The notes: generated by a model not told the origin, from the letters alone. A stretch of DNA of 64,000 nt from Aurantiacibacter sp. MUD11 (GCF_026967575.1 NZ_CP114054.1:1302001-1366000); one strand, 5' to 3'. Positions 16,569-24,931 are shown, counted from the first letter of the stretch. Translations and numbers: made by a program.

Positions 16569-17363
16569 TCAGTCGAGCGGCTGGCTCGACCCGAAGAACA
16601 GCGCCTGGCTGATCGCCGCGCGCACCGTGTCTTCCTGGAACGGCTTGGTGATCAGGTAGGTCGGCTCCGGCCGGTCGCCCGTCAGCAGGCGTTCGGGATA
16701 GGCGGTGATGAAGATCACCGGCATGGAATCGATGGCGAGGATATCGTCCACCGCGTCGAGACCCGAGGAACCGTCAGCCAGCTGGATATCTGCCAGCACC
16801 AGGCCCGGGGTCTTCTCCGCCACCACTTCCTGCGCCTGCGTGCGCGTGGCAGCGGTGCCGCAGATGTCATGGCCCAGCGAACGGACGAGGTCTTCCAGCT
16901 GCATCGAGATGAGCGGCTCATCCTCGATGATCAGCACGCTGGTGGTGGTTTCGCGCTCGATCTCGGCAACAGCCTCGCGCACCAGTTCATCGACATCGTC
17001 TTCGGTGATACCCATGATCGAGGCGGCTTCAGCGGACGTGAAATCCTCCACCGTGGTCAGCAGCAGCGCCTGCCGGTTTGCCGGCGTGATGCGATTCAGC
17101 TTGGCGCGCGCGGCGACTTCGTGCGCAGAGCCCTCGGCGGGACCATCCTCCACCTCCATATAGGCGCTCGACCAGACCTTGTTGAAGGCGCGGTACAGCG
17201 GCACGCGGCCACCCCGCAGGCTTTCGGCAAGCTCCTCATCGGCGAGCGCGGCTTCCAGCGTGGCCTGGACAAATGCATCGCCAGTTGCCTGCGAGCCTGT
17301 CAGCGCGCGGGCGTAGCGGCGGAGAAACGGAAGATGTGCAGCAACTTCGGCACCAATCGACAT
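16569..17363 (-). CDS. phyR: General stress response anti-anti-sigma regulator PhyR
   Basis: This 264-residue regulator has an N-terminal EcfG-sigma-like output domain (residues 1-130, with HLPFLRRYARALTGSQATGDAFVQ resembling sigma region 2) and a C-terminal receiver (about 140-260). The receiver has acidic residues IEDE, the phosphoacceptor Asp in LADIQLAD, the Thr in FITAYPE and the Lys in ITKPF. On phosphorylation PhyR binds NepR and frees the sigma factor EcfG. An EcfG-type promoter lies just upstream, which indicates autoregulation. No nepR or ecfG could be found next to it, unlike in most relatives. Confidence 0.93.
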   Translation of the reverse strand: MSIGAEVAAHLPFLRRYARALTGSQATGDAFVQATLEAALADEELAESLRGGRVPLYRAFNKVWSSAYMEVEDGPAEGSAHEVAARAKLNRITPANRQALLLTTVEDFTSAEAASIMGITEDDVDELVREAVAEIERETTTSVLIIEDEPLISMQLEDLVRSLGHDICGTAATRTQAQEVVAEKTPGLVLADIQLADGSSGLDAVDDILAIDSMPVIFITAYPERLLTGDRPEPTYLITKPFQEDTVRAAISQALFFGSSQPLD

Positions 17364-17395
17364 AGATACCCTTCCCGGTCAATTCGTTGCACATG

Positions 17396-17420
17396 AACGC
17401 GCCGAAACCGGATGGGTTCC
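17396..17420 (-). promoter_or_regulatory. EcfG (general stress sigma) promoter of phyR
   Basis: Read on the minus strand, GGAAC at 17420-17416 is followed after exactly 16 bases by CGTT at 17399-17396, the consensus for EcfG sigma factors (GGAAC-N16/17-CGTT). The -10 element ends 33 bases before the phyR ATG. This predicts that the stress sigma factor feeds back on its own activator. Confidence 0.8.
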
Positions 17421-17519
17421 ACGCCATGAAGAAACTTGGCTGGCAACCTGCATCGATGACGACGGAACAGCCAACAAGCCGCCTGGCCGGAGATTCCGAA
17501 AAATTTTGAAACCGGCGGG

Positions 17520-17640
17520 AACCCCCCTTGCGAATGGACATTTAGGGTATGTCACCGCCGAGACCCCCCCTCCCGTCCAAGCGGCTGGTGATACGATCCC
17601 GAAAGGCCTCCGCTCAAGCAGAGCGGAGGCCTTTTTTCTT
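17520..17640 (+). ncRNA. Candidate small RNA ending in a strong terminator
   Basis: No coding gene explains the plus-strand terminator at 17602-17638, since both flanking genes are on the minus strand. The roughly 90 bases before it are C-rich (gaccccccctcccg), resembling anti-Shine-Dalgarno loops of alphaproteobacterial small RNAs. A GGAAC at 17518-17522 with CATT 16 bases later is one mismatch from an EcfG promoter. The 5' end is therefore only estimated. Confidence 0.4.
17602..17640 (+). terminator. Rho-independent terminator (plus strand)
   Basis: A perfect stem GGCCTCCGCTC / GAGCGGAGGCC with the loop AAGCA is followed by six T residues. It is the clearest terminator in the window. It terminates a plus-strand transcript from the phyR intergenic region. 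Confidence 0.85.
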
Positions 17641-17697
17641 GCCCGGCTCACAGGCGGCGCGCACGGCGCCACCCCCAGACCTGAAGTTGCGGGGAAA

Positions 17698-18135
17698 TCA
17701 GCGCAGCAGGCGGGCGAACAGGCCGCGCTTGCGGCCCGAGGCGAGGACTTCGACCAGCCGTTCGGGATCGTAGGGCTTTTCGAAGATCGGCCCGAGTTCG
17801 GCGATCTGGGCGGGAATGTCGCCGGGAGAGCCGGTGGAGAAGGCGATGCGCGGTCGCTTCGGGCCCAGCAGGGTCACCAGCTCGGCCAGCGCCCAGCCGT
17901 CGTCGCGGTCGGCCAGGTGCACGTCGATCACGATGGCATCGAGCTTTTCGCGCTTGTCGAGCTCGGCCATGGTGGCCTTCATCGTCTGGCAGATGACCAC
18001 CTCGTCGGCGCCACCGCGTAGCAGGGCATCTTCCAGCGCCAGGGCCAGCACGGTATCGTCTTCCACCAGCAGCACACGACCCAGCGAAGCTGGCCGGACC
18101 GCCTTTTCCACGTTTGCCGGTTTGGACGCGCTCAT
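17698..18135 (-). CDS. Single-domain response regulator (FAT-GUY/SdrG-like)
   Basis: This 145-residue protein consists of one receiver domain. Visible residues are the acidic pair in LLVEDD, the phosphoacceptor Asp in IVIDVHLAD, the Thr/Ser region FSTGSPGD and the Lys in FEKPYDP. The FSTGSPGD stretch resembles the FAT-GUY motif of single-domain regulators (such as SdrG in Sphingomonas) that feed phosphate into the general stress response. ATG 18135 was chosen over the longer frame because the extension has no receiver character. An EcfG-type promoter upstream puts it in the same regulon as phyR. Confidence 0.82.
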   Translation of the reverse strand: MSASKPANVEKAVRPASLGRVLLVEDDTVLALALEDALLRGGADEVVICQTMKATMAELDKREKLDAIVIDVHLADRDDGWALAELVTLLGPKRPRIAFSTGSPGDIPAQIAELGPIFEKPYDPERLVEVLASGRKRGLFARLLR

Positions 18136-18174
18136 TGGACTCCCACGTGACGCGAGAACCGCGCCCAGGCCTAT

Positions 18175-18200
18175 AACGTCCGTGATTCCCCGCCAGTTCC
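18175..18200 (-). promoter_or_regulatory. EcfG-type promoter of the single-domain response regulator
   Basis: On the minus strand GGAAC (18200-18196) is followed after 17 bases by CGTT (18178-18175), which again fits GGAAC-N16/17-CGTT. It lies 40 bases before ATG 18135. Two such matches in front of two stress-regulator genes make chance unlikely. Confidence 0.75.
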
Positions 18201-18220
18201 CCGTGCGGCGAAGAAGACCG

Positions 18221-19375
18221 TCAGAGCTGCTTTTCGTAGATCCGGTATTCGCGGTTGACCTTGGATTCGATGGCATCCGCAATGGCCACCATCCCCTGGT
18301 TATCCTCCAGGATCCAGCCCACTTCGGCTCGCTTCGCTCCGTGTTCGCCAACTGCATAGCGACGAATATACTCGATCATCATGAAGGCCAGCTGGCTGGC
18401 AATGCGGGTATTCTGGTATTTCTTCACGACGCCCATCAGCGGCACGCGGAAATTCGGGCTCTGCGGATTGCGCAGCCACCACAGCAGCTTCGCCCAGTTG
18501 AAGGGGAACAGCTTGCCCTTCATGTCGATCAGCTTGGTGTTGATATCGGGCCAGCTGATCATGAAGGCGGCCGGCTCCCCGTCGATCTCGGCGATCATGT
18601 TCGCGCCTTCGAGGATGATCGGCTTCAGCTTCTTGGCGCCATAGGCCTTCTCGGTCTCGGTAAAGGGCACGAAGCCCCAGTTCTTCGACCACGCCTCGTT
18701 CAGGATGCCGAGGATGATCTGCGCCTCGTCCTCGAAGCGCGACTTGTCCACCCTTCGCACGGTGATGTTCTTGCTGCGCTCACCCAGCTTGACGATGCGG
18801 TTGACGATTTCGGGGAAGCCGTTCTCCACTTCCAGGTCGTAGGTGTAGAGCTTCTTGGCGACCGCATAGCCCTGCGCTTCGATCCAGCCCTGATAGTGCG
18901 GCTTGTGATGACCCATCATGATCATCGGCGGGTGGTCGTGGCCCTGCACCAGCAGGCCCGGCTCTTCCCAGATCGACAGGCTGATCGGTGCGAGCACGCG
19001 GGTCATGCCCTGTTCGCGCAGCCAATCCTCGGCGCGGGCGATCAGCGCCGCGTTCACTTCCTCGTCCTCGGCTTCCAGCAGACCCCAGTTGCCGGTGCCC
19101 GGCCCCATGCCCTGTTCCGGCGGCTGCTCCAGCGCCAGTTCGTCGTAGTGGGCCGAGATCCGGCCCACGACCTTGTCGCCGCGCCGGGCGAGGAACAGCT
19201 GCACCTTGGCGTGTTCGTGGAACGGGTTCTTGCCGGGGGTCAGCAGTTCGCGCATGTCGGCACGCAGGGGCGGCACCCAGTTGGGATCGTCCGCGTTCAG
19301 GCGATAGGCCAGTTCAATGAACGCATCGAGGTCTCCCTTGCCCGATACGGGGGTAATAACTATCTGCTCGCTCAC
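18221..19375 (-). CDS. GNAT-superfamily-like protein of unknown substrate
   Basis: This 384-residue soluble protein is made of two parts. Residues 1-150 include a VVGRISAHYDEL segment and residues 230-370 include a MIAEIDGEPAAFMISWPDIN segment; both look like the beta4-beta5 core of GNAT acyltransferases. The long form is common in Sphingomonadales and other alphaproteobacteria and is often labelled N-acetyltransferase or hypothetical. The start is GTG 19375. The acyl acceptor is unknown. The divergent neighbour is a fatty-acid desaturase, and a TetR-type palindrome lies between them. Confidence 0.65.
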   Translation of the reverse strand: MSEQIVITPVSGKGDLDAFIELAYRLNADDPNWVPPLRADMRELLTPGKNPFHEHAKVQLFLARRGDKVVGRISAHYDELALEQPPEQGMGPGTGNWGLLEAEDEEVNAALIARAEDWLREQGMTRVLAPISLSIWEEPGLLVQGHDHPPMIMMGHHKPHYQGWIEAQGYAVAKKLYTYDLEVENGFPEIVNRIVKLGERSKNITVRRVDKSRFEDEAQIILGILNEAWSKNWGFVPFTETEKAYGAKKLKPIILEGANMIAEIDGEPAAFMISWPDINTKLIDMKGKLFPFNWAKLLWWLRNPQSPNFRVPLMGVVKKYQNTRIASQLAFMMIEYIRRYAVGEHGAKRAEVGWILEDNQGMVAIADAIESKVNREYRIYEKQL

Positions 19376-19396
19376 CTGGCTGGCCTTTCATTCATT

Positions 19397-19408
19397 GAGC
19401 GTTCGCTC
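19397..19408. promoter_or_regulatory. TetR-type palindrome in the divergent promoter region
   Basis: GAGCGTTCGCTC is a perfect 5-2-5 inverted repeat (GAGCG/CGCTC) between the GNAT-like gene and the desaturase. Similar palindromes are common operators of TetR repressors in fatty-acid or xenobiotic genes. No TetR gene is nearby. Confidence 0.4.
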
Positions 19409-19508
19409 TTGATATGCATCAAGGCCATGTCAAGCGCCCACATCCATGGCGGATAGTGGACGAACGGGCGCATCGCATAACTGGACAATTTGCACTATAG
19501 AGCACGCC

Positions 19509-20606
19509 ATGATGGACGCGACGAGCAAGATTGCTGACGAGAAGGGCGGCACCGGCAAGGTGCAACGCCGCCGTATCCACGCGCAGATTCCGGACGACAA
19601 GGCGATGATGCGCGCCGCGGCAGAACTGACGCGCGACATCAACACGGCGCGGGCGGACATTTACTGGCCGGACATGATCGGTTCCGCGCTGGTCGGCTAT
19701 GCCGGCCTCGCCGGCGCGATCCTGTTCGACAATCTCGCGCTGGCGCTGGCGAGCGCGGTGATCTCGGTCTTCGCGCTCTATCGCGCGCTGCTGTTCATCC
19801 ACGAAATCACTCACCTGCACCGCGATGCGCTGCCCGGCTTCCGCACCGCGTGGAACCTGCTGGTCGGCATTCCCATGCTCACCCCCAGCCTGATGTACGA
19901 AAGCGTGCACACGCTGCACCATGCGCGCACCAAGTATGGCACCATCGAAGATCCGGAATACATGCCGCTGGCGCTGATGAAGCCGTGGAGCCTGCCGGCC
20001 TTCGTGCTGATCGCCGCACTGGCCCCGATCGCGCTGATCGTGCGCTGGGGCGTGCTGGCCCCGCTCGGCCTGGTGATCCCGCCGCTGCGTCGCTTCGCCT
20101 GGGAGCGGTTTTCCTCGCTCTCCATCAATCCCTCGTTCCGCCGCCGTCCCTGCGACGCGCGCGAGCGGAACTGGTTTCTGTTCCAGCAGGTCGGCGCCAG
20201 CGTTTGGGCGATCTTCCTGATGACCACGCCGTTCTGGCTCGGCTGGCGTCCGCTGCTGATCGCCGCCGCCATCACCGCGACGGTGGCGGTGTTCAACCAG
20301 CTGCGCACGCTGGTGGCGCACCTGTGGGAGAACGATGGCGAGGCGATGACCGTCACTGCGCAGTACCTCGACAGCGTCAACGTGCCGAGCTTCGTCGCCG
20401 GCATCTGGGCCCCCGTGGGCCTACGCTACCACGCGCTGCATCACCTGATGCCCTCGATGCCCTATCATTCGCTGCACGAGGCGCATCGCCGCATTCGCGA
20501 GCACCTGGGCGAGGATTCGACCTTCAACGAGGCAAGCCATGGCGGGATGATCCCGCTGGTGGCCCGCATTGCCCGCTCGACCATGGGCAGCCGCCCGCAG
20601 GACTGA
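19509..20606 (+). CDS. Membrane fatty-acid desaturase
   Basis: This 365-residue membrane protein has the three histidine boxes of di-iron desaturases: HEITH near residue 100, HTLHH about 35 residues later, and HALHH followed by HSLHEAH near the C-terminus. Hydrophobic helices flank the boxes. It would introduce a double bond into an acyl chain at the inner membrane using ferredoxin or cytochrome b5-type electrons. Two adjacent ATGs (19509 and 19512) are possible starts. The exact lipid substrate is not predictable. Confidence 0.88.
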   Translation: MMDATSKIADEKGGTGKVQRRRIHAQIPDDKAMMRAAAELTRDINTARADIYWPDMIGSALVGYAGLAGAILFDNLALALASAVISVFALYRALLFIHEITHLHRDALPGFRTAWNLLVGIPMLTPSLMYESVHTLHHARTKYGTIEDPEYMPLALMKPWSLPAFVLIAALAPIALIVRWGVLAPLGLVIPPLRRFAWERFSSLSINPSFRRRPCDARERNWFLFQQVGASVWAIFLMTTPFWLGWRPLLIAAAITATVAVFNQLRTLVAHLWENDGEAMTVTAQYLDSVNVPSFVAGIWAPVGLRYHALHHLMPSMPYHSLHEAHRRIREHLGEDSTFNEASHGGMIPLVARIARSTMGSRPQD

Positions 20607-20623
20607 CCTGCCGCGCGCAAAGG

Positions 20624-20653
20624 AAAAGGGCCTCCGCCGCGTGGCGAAGGCCC
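20624..20653 (-). terminator. Terminator of the small lipoprotein gene
   Basis: The stem GGGCCTCCGCC / GGCGAAGGCCC (one imperfect pair) is followed on the minus strand by CCCTTTTCCTTT. It lies 35 bases after the lipoprotein stop and may work for the convergent desaturase as well. Confidence 0.6.
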
Positions 20654-20687
20654 CTTCCTGATTCCGCTGTGTAGTTCTGGCCGGGTA

Positions 20688-20906
20688 TTATTCCGCCGCA
20701 GCCTCGGCACCTTCGTCGCTCTCCATGGCGTCTTCGCCAGCGTCAGCCGCCGGGGTCGCCGGGACGACGGGAGTCTGCGGCAGGTTCACCTCGACCTCTT
20801 CCTCGCCTTCGGCGACGGTTGCCTCTTCCGCCGGTTCGCCTTCGGCGCAGGCGGACAAGCCCACCAGTGCAGTCGCCGAAACAATGGCCAGGACAGTCTT
20901 CTTCAT
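20688..20906 (-). CDS. Small acidic lipoprotein
   Basis: This 72-residue precursor has a lysine start, a hydrophobic core and the lipobox LSAC with Cys20 as the acylation site. The mature part is about 50 residues of Glu, Ala, Pro and Asp with no predicted fold (EEATVAEGEEEVEV, PVVPATPAADAGED). A GGAGGGTGACC site precedes the ATG. Small disordered lipoproteins of this kind are frequent in Erythrobacteraceae; no function is known. Confidence 0.75.
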   Translation of the reverse strand: MKKTVLAIVSATALVGLSACAEGEPAEEATVAEGEEEVEVNLPQTPVVPATPAADAGEDAMESDEGAEAAAE

Positions 20907-21017
20907 CGGTCACCCTCCTTTGCTGGACCTCACCCATGAAAACGGGCGCGTAGGAGCGCTGTCTCCGAAAGGCGGCGAAAATGTGGCAAACTGCTTTTAG
21001 ATAAAGCGTTTAAGTGA

Positions 21018-22115
21018 TCATTCTTCCGTGCGGATCAGCACGGTCTCGCCCACCAGCAGGAACAGGAAGAACGGCGCCCAGGCCGCCAGCAGTGGCGGGT
21101 AGCCACCGAAACTGCCCATCGCGAGGGCAGAGTTGTCGACCACGAAATAGGCAAAGCCCAAGGCCATGCCGATCACCGCGCGGATGAACAGGTTGCCCGA
21201 CCGAGCGAGGCCGAAACCCGCTACCGCGCCCAGCAGCGGCATCAGCACGGCCGACAGCGGCCCGGAAATCTTGTGCCACCACTTGGCCTCCAGCTCGGCC
21301 GTGCGTCGTCCGGCGCCTTGCAGGGCATCGATGCTGTCAGACAGCCGCGACAGCGGCTCCGCATCGGGATCGACCCGGCGCAGCTCGACCTGGCCAAGTT
21401 CCACGCCCTCGGCGACGATGATCTCGTCGATCTCGCGCGTGCTGGCCGTCGCGACATTGAAGCTGGAGGCATTCTCCAGTCGCCAGCCGGGCCCGGCGAA
21501 AGTGGCGCGGTCAGCGGTAATCTGCCGCACGATCATCCCGGCCTCGTCTCGCTCGTAGAAGGCGACGTCGGTCAGCACGCTGTTTTCGCCCATGCCCGAA
21601 AGCGTCGCGCCCATCAGCACATCGTTGTCATCGTTGAAGTAGACATTGGCCCGGGTCTCCCGATCTTCGGGGACCGCGGCGTATTCGACATCCTCCCAGG
21701 CCTTCAGGGTGGCCGTCGCGCGGGTCACGATGCGTTCGTTGAAGGCGAAGGATATGGCCGCCACCACCATCCCGATCATCAGCAGGGGAGCAAGGATCTG
21801 GTGCGCCGAAAGGCCCGCGGCCTTCATCGCGATGACCTCGGAATTCTGGTTCAACCCGGCCAGCGTGATGATAGTGGCCAGCAGGACCGAATAGGGCAGG
21901 AAGCGGGCAATCAGTTGCGGCACTCGCAAGGAGGCATAGAGCCACAATTCCGCATCGCCATTGCCCTCCACCGCCAGGATGTCGCCGGTCTTGCCCAGCA
22001 GGTCCAGCATCATCAGCACCAGCACCAGCATCGCCAGCACGGCGAAGATGCGCACGGCGAACATCTTCGCAAGGTAGATCGTCAGCGTGCGCGAAGGGAA
22101 GAAATCAAGCAGCAC
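21018..22115 (-). CDS. lptG: LPS export ABC transporter permease LptG
   Basis: This 365-residue inner-membrane protein is of the LptF/LptG (YjgP/YjgQ) family. It has three transmembrane segments at the N-terminus, a periplasmic beta-jellyroll (about residues 140-265) and three segments at the C-terminus. Typical early motifs are LTIYLAKMFAVRI and QNSEVIAMKAAGLS. With LptF and LptB it extracts lipopolysaccharide from the inner membrane and passes it to LptC. Its start overlaps the lptF end by 11 bases, so the two are one operon. Confidence 0.92.
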   Translation of the reverse strand: MLLDFFPSRTLTIYLAKMFAVRIFAVLAMLVLVLMMLDLLGKTGDILAVEGNGDAELWLYASLRVPQLIARFLPYSVLLATIITLAGLNQNSEVIAMKAAGLSAHQILAPLLMIGMVVAAISFAFNERIVTRATATLKAWEDVEYAAVPEDRETRANVYFNDDNDVLMGATLSGMGENSVLTDVAFYERDEAGMIVRQITADRATFAGPGWRLENASSFNVATASTREIDEIIVAEGVELGQVELRRVDPDAEPLSRLSDSIDALQGAGRRTAELEAKWWHKISGPLSAVLMPLLGAVAGFGLARSGNLFIRAVIGMALGFAYFVVDNSALAMGSFGGYPPLLAAWAPFFLFLLVGETVLIRTEE

Positions 22116-23382
22116 CGGTCGCCCCCTCCTGCCGCATCAATTCCTCTTCCTGCTGCTGGTGCGGGTCTTCCTCCGGCACCAGTCCGCGCAGCTTCTCGCG
22201 GCCGACCAGCTTCTTCAGGCGGCGCGACAGCTTGGCATAGAAGCTCTCGAGGAAGCCGATGGCCTGACCGCCCGGCACGAAGGCGACCTGATAGTACATC
22301 CAGGCGATGATCGAGAACAGCACGGCGAACGGTCCCCACAGGGCCAGGAAGGGATCGATCCGGCCGATATCGGCGACCTCGGACCCGTACTGGTTGATCT
22401 TGTGATAGGCGACCACGATGACGATCGAGAGGAAGATGCCCAGCGCCGATGTCGAGCGCTTGGGCGGGATCGCCAGTGCCACCGCCAGCAGCGGAAGCAT
22501 GAACATCATCACCACTTCGACCATGCGATAGTTGAAGGCCGCCTGGCTGCCGGCGCGCTCTTCGGCCGTGCTTTGCGGGCTCCAGCCGATTTCGAGCAGT
22601 TCGGGCAGGATGTATTCGCGCTCGTCTTCACCGCGTTCGCGGAACTGTTCGATCGCCGGCAGATCGATCGGCAGGTCGTGCTGGCTGAAGCTGAGCACAC
22701 GCGGCGTGCCCTCGACAACGTCATGCACGATGACCCCGTCCTCCAGCCGCAGGATGATGGTGTTGCGATCCTCGCGATTGGCCAGGAAACGGCCTTCGCG
22801 CGCTGAGATGGAGAGCACCTGCCCCTCCTCATCGGCGACGCGGGCGAAGATGCCCATCAGGCGGCGACCATCGTCCTCGCTCGCCTCGATGCGCAGGGCC
22901 ATGCGGTCTTCCAGCGTGTTGAACTCGCCCACCTTGATGGAGGCGCCCAGCGCGCCGGAGCGCAGCTCGAACTCCATCTCCTCGTAAGCGAAGCGCGCCT
23001 GCGGCTGGATGAAGCCGACGATGGCGAAGTTCACCGCCACCAGCACCAATGTGATGAGGTAGGGCACGCGCAGCAGCCGGGTGTAGGACAGGCCGACCGC
23101 ACGCATCACGTCGAGCTCGGACGAGATCGCCAGCTTGCGGAAGGCGAACAGCACGCCCAGCATCAGGCCCAGCGGGATCGCCAGTCCGGCATATTCGGGA
23201 ATGAGGTTCAGCAGCATCTCGAAGACGACGCCCATCGGCCCGCCCTCGATGCTGACGAATTCGAACAGCCGCAGCATCTTCTCCAGCAGGAGCAGGCTGG
23301 CCGCCAGCAGGAAAATCCCGATCATCGGCACCAGCACGAGCCGGAAGATGTAGCGGTCTGTAGCGGTGATAAAGCGGGACAC
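22105..23382 (-). CDS. lptF: LPS export ABC transporter permease LptF
   Basis: This 425-residue LptF/LptG-family permease has the family start region DRYIFRLVLVPM, the segment ISSELDVMRAVGLSYTRLLRVP after helix 3, and three C-terminal helices. It has an unusually long cytoplasmic C-tail (SFYAKLSRRLKKLVGREKLRGLVPEEDP and on). It is the first gene of the pair with lptG. Together they form the transmembrane part of LptB2FG. Confidence 0.92.
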   Translation of the reverse strand: MSRFITATDRYIFRLVLVPMIGIFLLAASLLLLEKMLRLFEFVSIEGGPMGVVFEMLLNLIPEYAGLAIPLGLMLGVLFAFRKLAISSELDVMRAVGLSYTRLLRVPYLITLVLVAVNFAIVGFIQPQARFAYEEMEFELRSGALGASIKVGEFNTLEDRMALRIEASEDDGRRLMGIFARVADEEGQVLSISAREGRFLANREDRNTIILRLEDGVIVHDVVEGTPRVLSFSQHDLPIDLPAIEQFRERGEDEREYILPELLEIGWSPQSTAEERAGSQAAFNYRMVEVVMMFMLPLLAVALAIPPKRSTSALGIFLSIVIVVAYHKINQYGSEVADIGRIDPFLALWGPFAVLFSIIAWMYYQVAFVPGGQAIGFLESFYAKLSRRLKKLVGREKLRGLVPEEDPHQQQEEELMRQEGATGAA

Positions 23383-23489
23383 GTGCCGTCTGACGCTGCA
23401 AAGGATGCCTGGGTTCCCCCGCGCCTTAGCGGCAAATCACGCGGCGGTCATGTCCTGATTGCCCCTTGGCGAGGCGAAAGTGGCCCGGT

Positions 23490-23882
23490 TCAGGCCTTTT
23501 CCAGCGTACATTGCAGCGGGTGCTGGTTCTCGCGAGCGAAGTCCATCACCTGATTCACCTTGGTCTCGGCGACCTCGTAGGGGAAGATCCCGCACACGCC
23601 GACCCCGCGCTGGTGAACATGCAGCATCACCCGGGTCGCTTCTTCCAGGTCCATGCGGAAGAAGCGCTTGAGCACCATCACCACGAATTCCATCGGGGTG
23701 TAATCGTCGTTGAGCATCAGCACCTTGTACTGGCTCGGCTTCTTGGGCTTGGCGCGGGTCTTGGTGGCGATGCCGACCTGCGCATCGCCTTCGCCCTCGC
23801 CCACGCCGGCATCATCGCCATCGTCGCCGGCAGCGGTAACGCTCCAGCCATGGGGATCGCTGATGTGGTCGGGCCTGGTCAT
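23490..23882 (-). CDS. clpS: ATP-dependent Clp protease adaptor ClpS
   Basis: This 130-residue protein has a disordered N-terminal 45 residues followed by the ClpS core. Visible signature residues are [17 protein letters not shown], the [21 protein letters not shown] region and a final [11 protein letters not shown]. It delivers N-end-rule substrates to ClpAP. ATG 23882 (MTRPDH) was chosen over the long upstream extension. No clpA is adjacent in the window. Confidence 0.93.
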   Translation of the reverse strand: MTRPDHISDPHGWSVTAAGDDGDDAGVGEGEGDAQVGIATKTRAKPKKPSQYKVLMLNDDYTPMEFVVMVLKRFFRMDLEEATRVMLHVHQRGVGVCGIFPYEVAETKVNQVMDFARENQHPLQCTLEKA

Positions 23883-23971
23883 GATGCGGGCCGAATATCG
23901 TATCGAATGCGCAGGCTGCAAGAGCGTGATTGCAGTTTTGCGGTTAGCGGGCAGGGTTAAGCGGGAAAGCG

Positions 23972-24031
23972 TGGCTGCCGGACATCCGGCAGCCAAAAGA
24001 ATAGGGCCGGGCAGCTGACGCTGCCCGGCCC
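23972..24031 (-). terminator. Double hairpin, terminator of the phasin gene
   Basis: Two perfect stems lie side by side: GGGCCGGGCAGC/GCTGCCCGGCCC (24004-24031, loop of 4) and GGCTGCCGG/CCGGCAGCC (23972-23993). On the minus strand the first is followed by TATTCTTTT. It lies 57 bases after the phasin stop. Confidence 0.65.
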
Positions 24032-24087
24032 ATTACCTGATCGCCAAAGGGAGAGGAGGAGATTGGCGATCGGGAAGAAGTAAGTCG

Positions 24088-24816
24088 TTAGCCGACCTTC
24101 GAGAGCTTCTCGGCAGCGACGTTCACGCGGCCCGAGATCGGGGCCATCACGTCGTTGGCCAGCTTCATCGAAGCATCGGTGGTCTTCGAGGAGGCAGCGA
24201 CCATCGCGTCGAAGTTGCGACGCAGGATCTTGCCCTGCAGCTGGAACAGCTCGGTCGGGCTCTTCACGCCGGCCATTTCCTTCAGGTCGGCAGTGGCGGT
24301 TTCGTAGGCGCTCTTGGCTTCGTCGGCGAAGCTCTGGCCCATGCCCTGCACGCCTTCGGCCCACACCTTGCCGCTTTCAACGACGGCTTCGACGTTGCCC
24401 TTGGCGAACTCGGTCGCCTCGGTCATCGCCTCGGTGCTCTTTTCGTAAGCGGCCTGAGCGCGGGTCTGCATTTCGTTGACTGCGCTCGACATGGTGTCGG
24501 CAAACGCGGTCGTATAGTCGACAGTCTTGGTAGCCATGATCTTTTCCTTGAGTTGGGTAACGGTTGTCTGGGGGGTGCCCGTCTTCGCCGCCTTCACCGG
24601 CTTGCGAACGGGAGCTTTCTTCGTCGGCTTCTTGGCGGCCGGCTTCTTCGCCAGGGTCTTCTTGGCAGCCGGCTTCTTGGCCGGCGCCTTCTTCGCAGCA
24701 GCAGGCTTGGACGCAGCCTTCTTTACCGGCGCCTTCTTGGCAGCCGGAGCAGGCTTGGCTTCCGCCGCAGCGGCATAGGCCTTTTCGGCTTTCTCGTCGG
24801 TCTTGGACGTCGCCAT
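24088..24816 (-). CDS. Phasin with a lysine/alanine/proline-rich N-terminal extension
   Basis: The 242-residue protein has two parts. Residues 1-92 are a histone H1/AlgP-like basic region built of AKKP, AAKKAP and KKPA repeats. Residues 93-242 are a helical phasin domain (PF09361 style) with ATKTVDYTTAFADTM and FQLQGKILRRNFDAMVAASSKTT. Phasins coat polyhydroxyalkanoate granules; a basic tail could tie granules to the nucleoid, as in PhaF and PhaM. An internal ATG at 24537 with an AAGGAAAAG site could yield the 149-residue phasin alone. PhaC is the next gene upstream, and a PhaR-like operator lies before this gene. Confidence 0.85.
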   Translation of the reverse strand: MATSKTDEKAEKAYAAAAEAKPAPAAKKAPVKKAASKPAAAKKAPAKKPAAKKTLAKKPAAKKPTKKAPVRKPVKAAKTGTPQTTVTQLKEKIMATKTVDYTTAFADTMSSAVNEMQTRAQAAYEKSTEAMTEATEFAKGNVEAVVESGKVWAEGVQGMGQSFADEAKSAYETATADLKEMAGVKSPTELFQLQGKILRRNFDAMVAASSKTTDASMKLANDVMAPISGRVNVAAEKLSKVG

Positions 24817-24876
24817 GTTACCTCGCTTGCACGTCTTGCTTTCCGGATCGGGATTCATTCCCGACCTTTATTGCGA

Positions 24877-24931
24877 TGCACAAAATATGATTGTGCAGGT
24901 GCGAAGTCAAGGAAAATGTTGCAGTGCACAA
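24877..24931. promoter_or_regulatory. PhaR-like operator upstream of the phasin
   Basis: TGCACAA (24877-24883) and TTGTGCA (24891-24897) form a perfect inverted repeat with a 7-base spacer. A third TGCACAA lies at 24925-24931 within TTGCAGTGCACAA. TGC/GCA-rich repeats are the sites of the PHA regulator PhaR in alphaproteobacteria, which represses phasin genes until granules form. phaR itself is not visible. Confidence 0.6.

Larger units (their letters stand above)
17364..17697. other. Intergenic region between phyR and the single-domain regulator
   Basis: This 334-base gap holds the phyR promoter at its left edge and the candidate small RNA with terminator in the middle. I looked for a short nepR-type reading frame on both strands and found none; the open frames here are short and lack family features. 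Confidence 0.6.

Noticed and set aside
17364-17697. Search for nepR/ecfG beside phyR
   Set aside because: No reading frame of suitable size or sequence is present; only the promoter and the candidate small RNA are.
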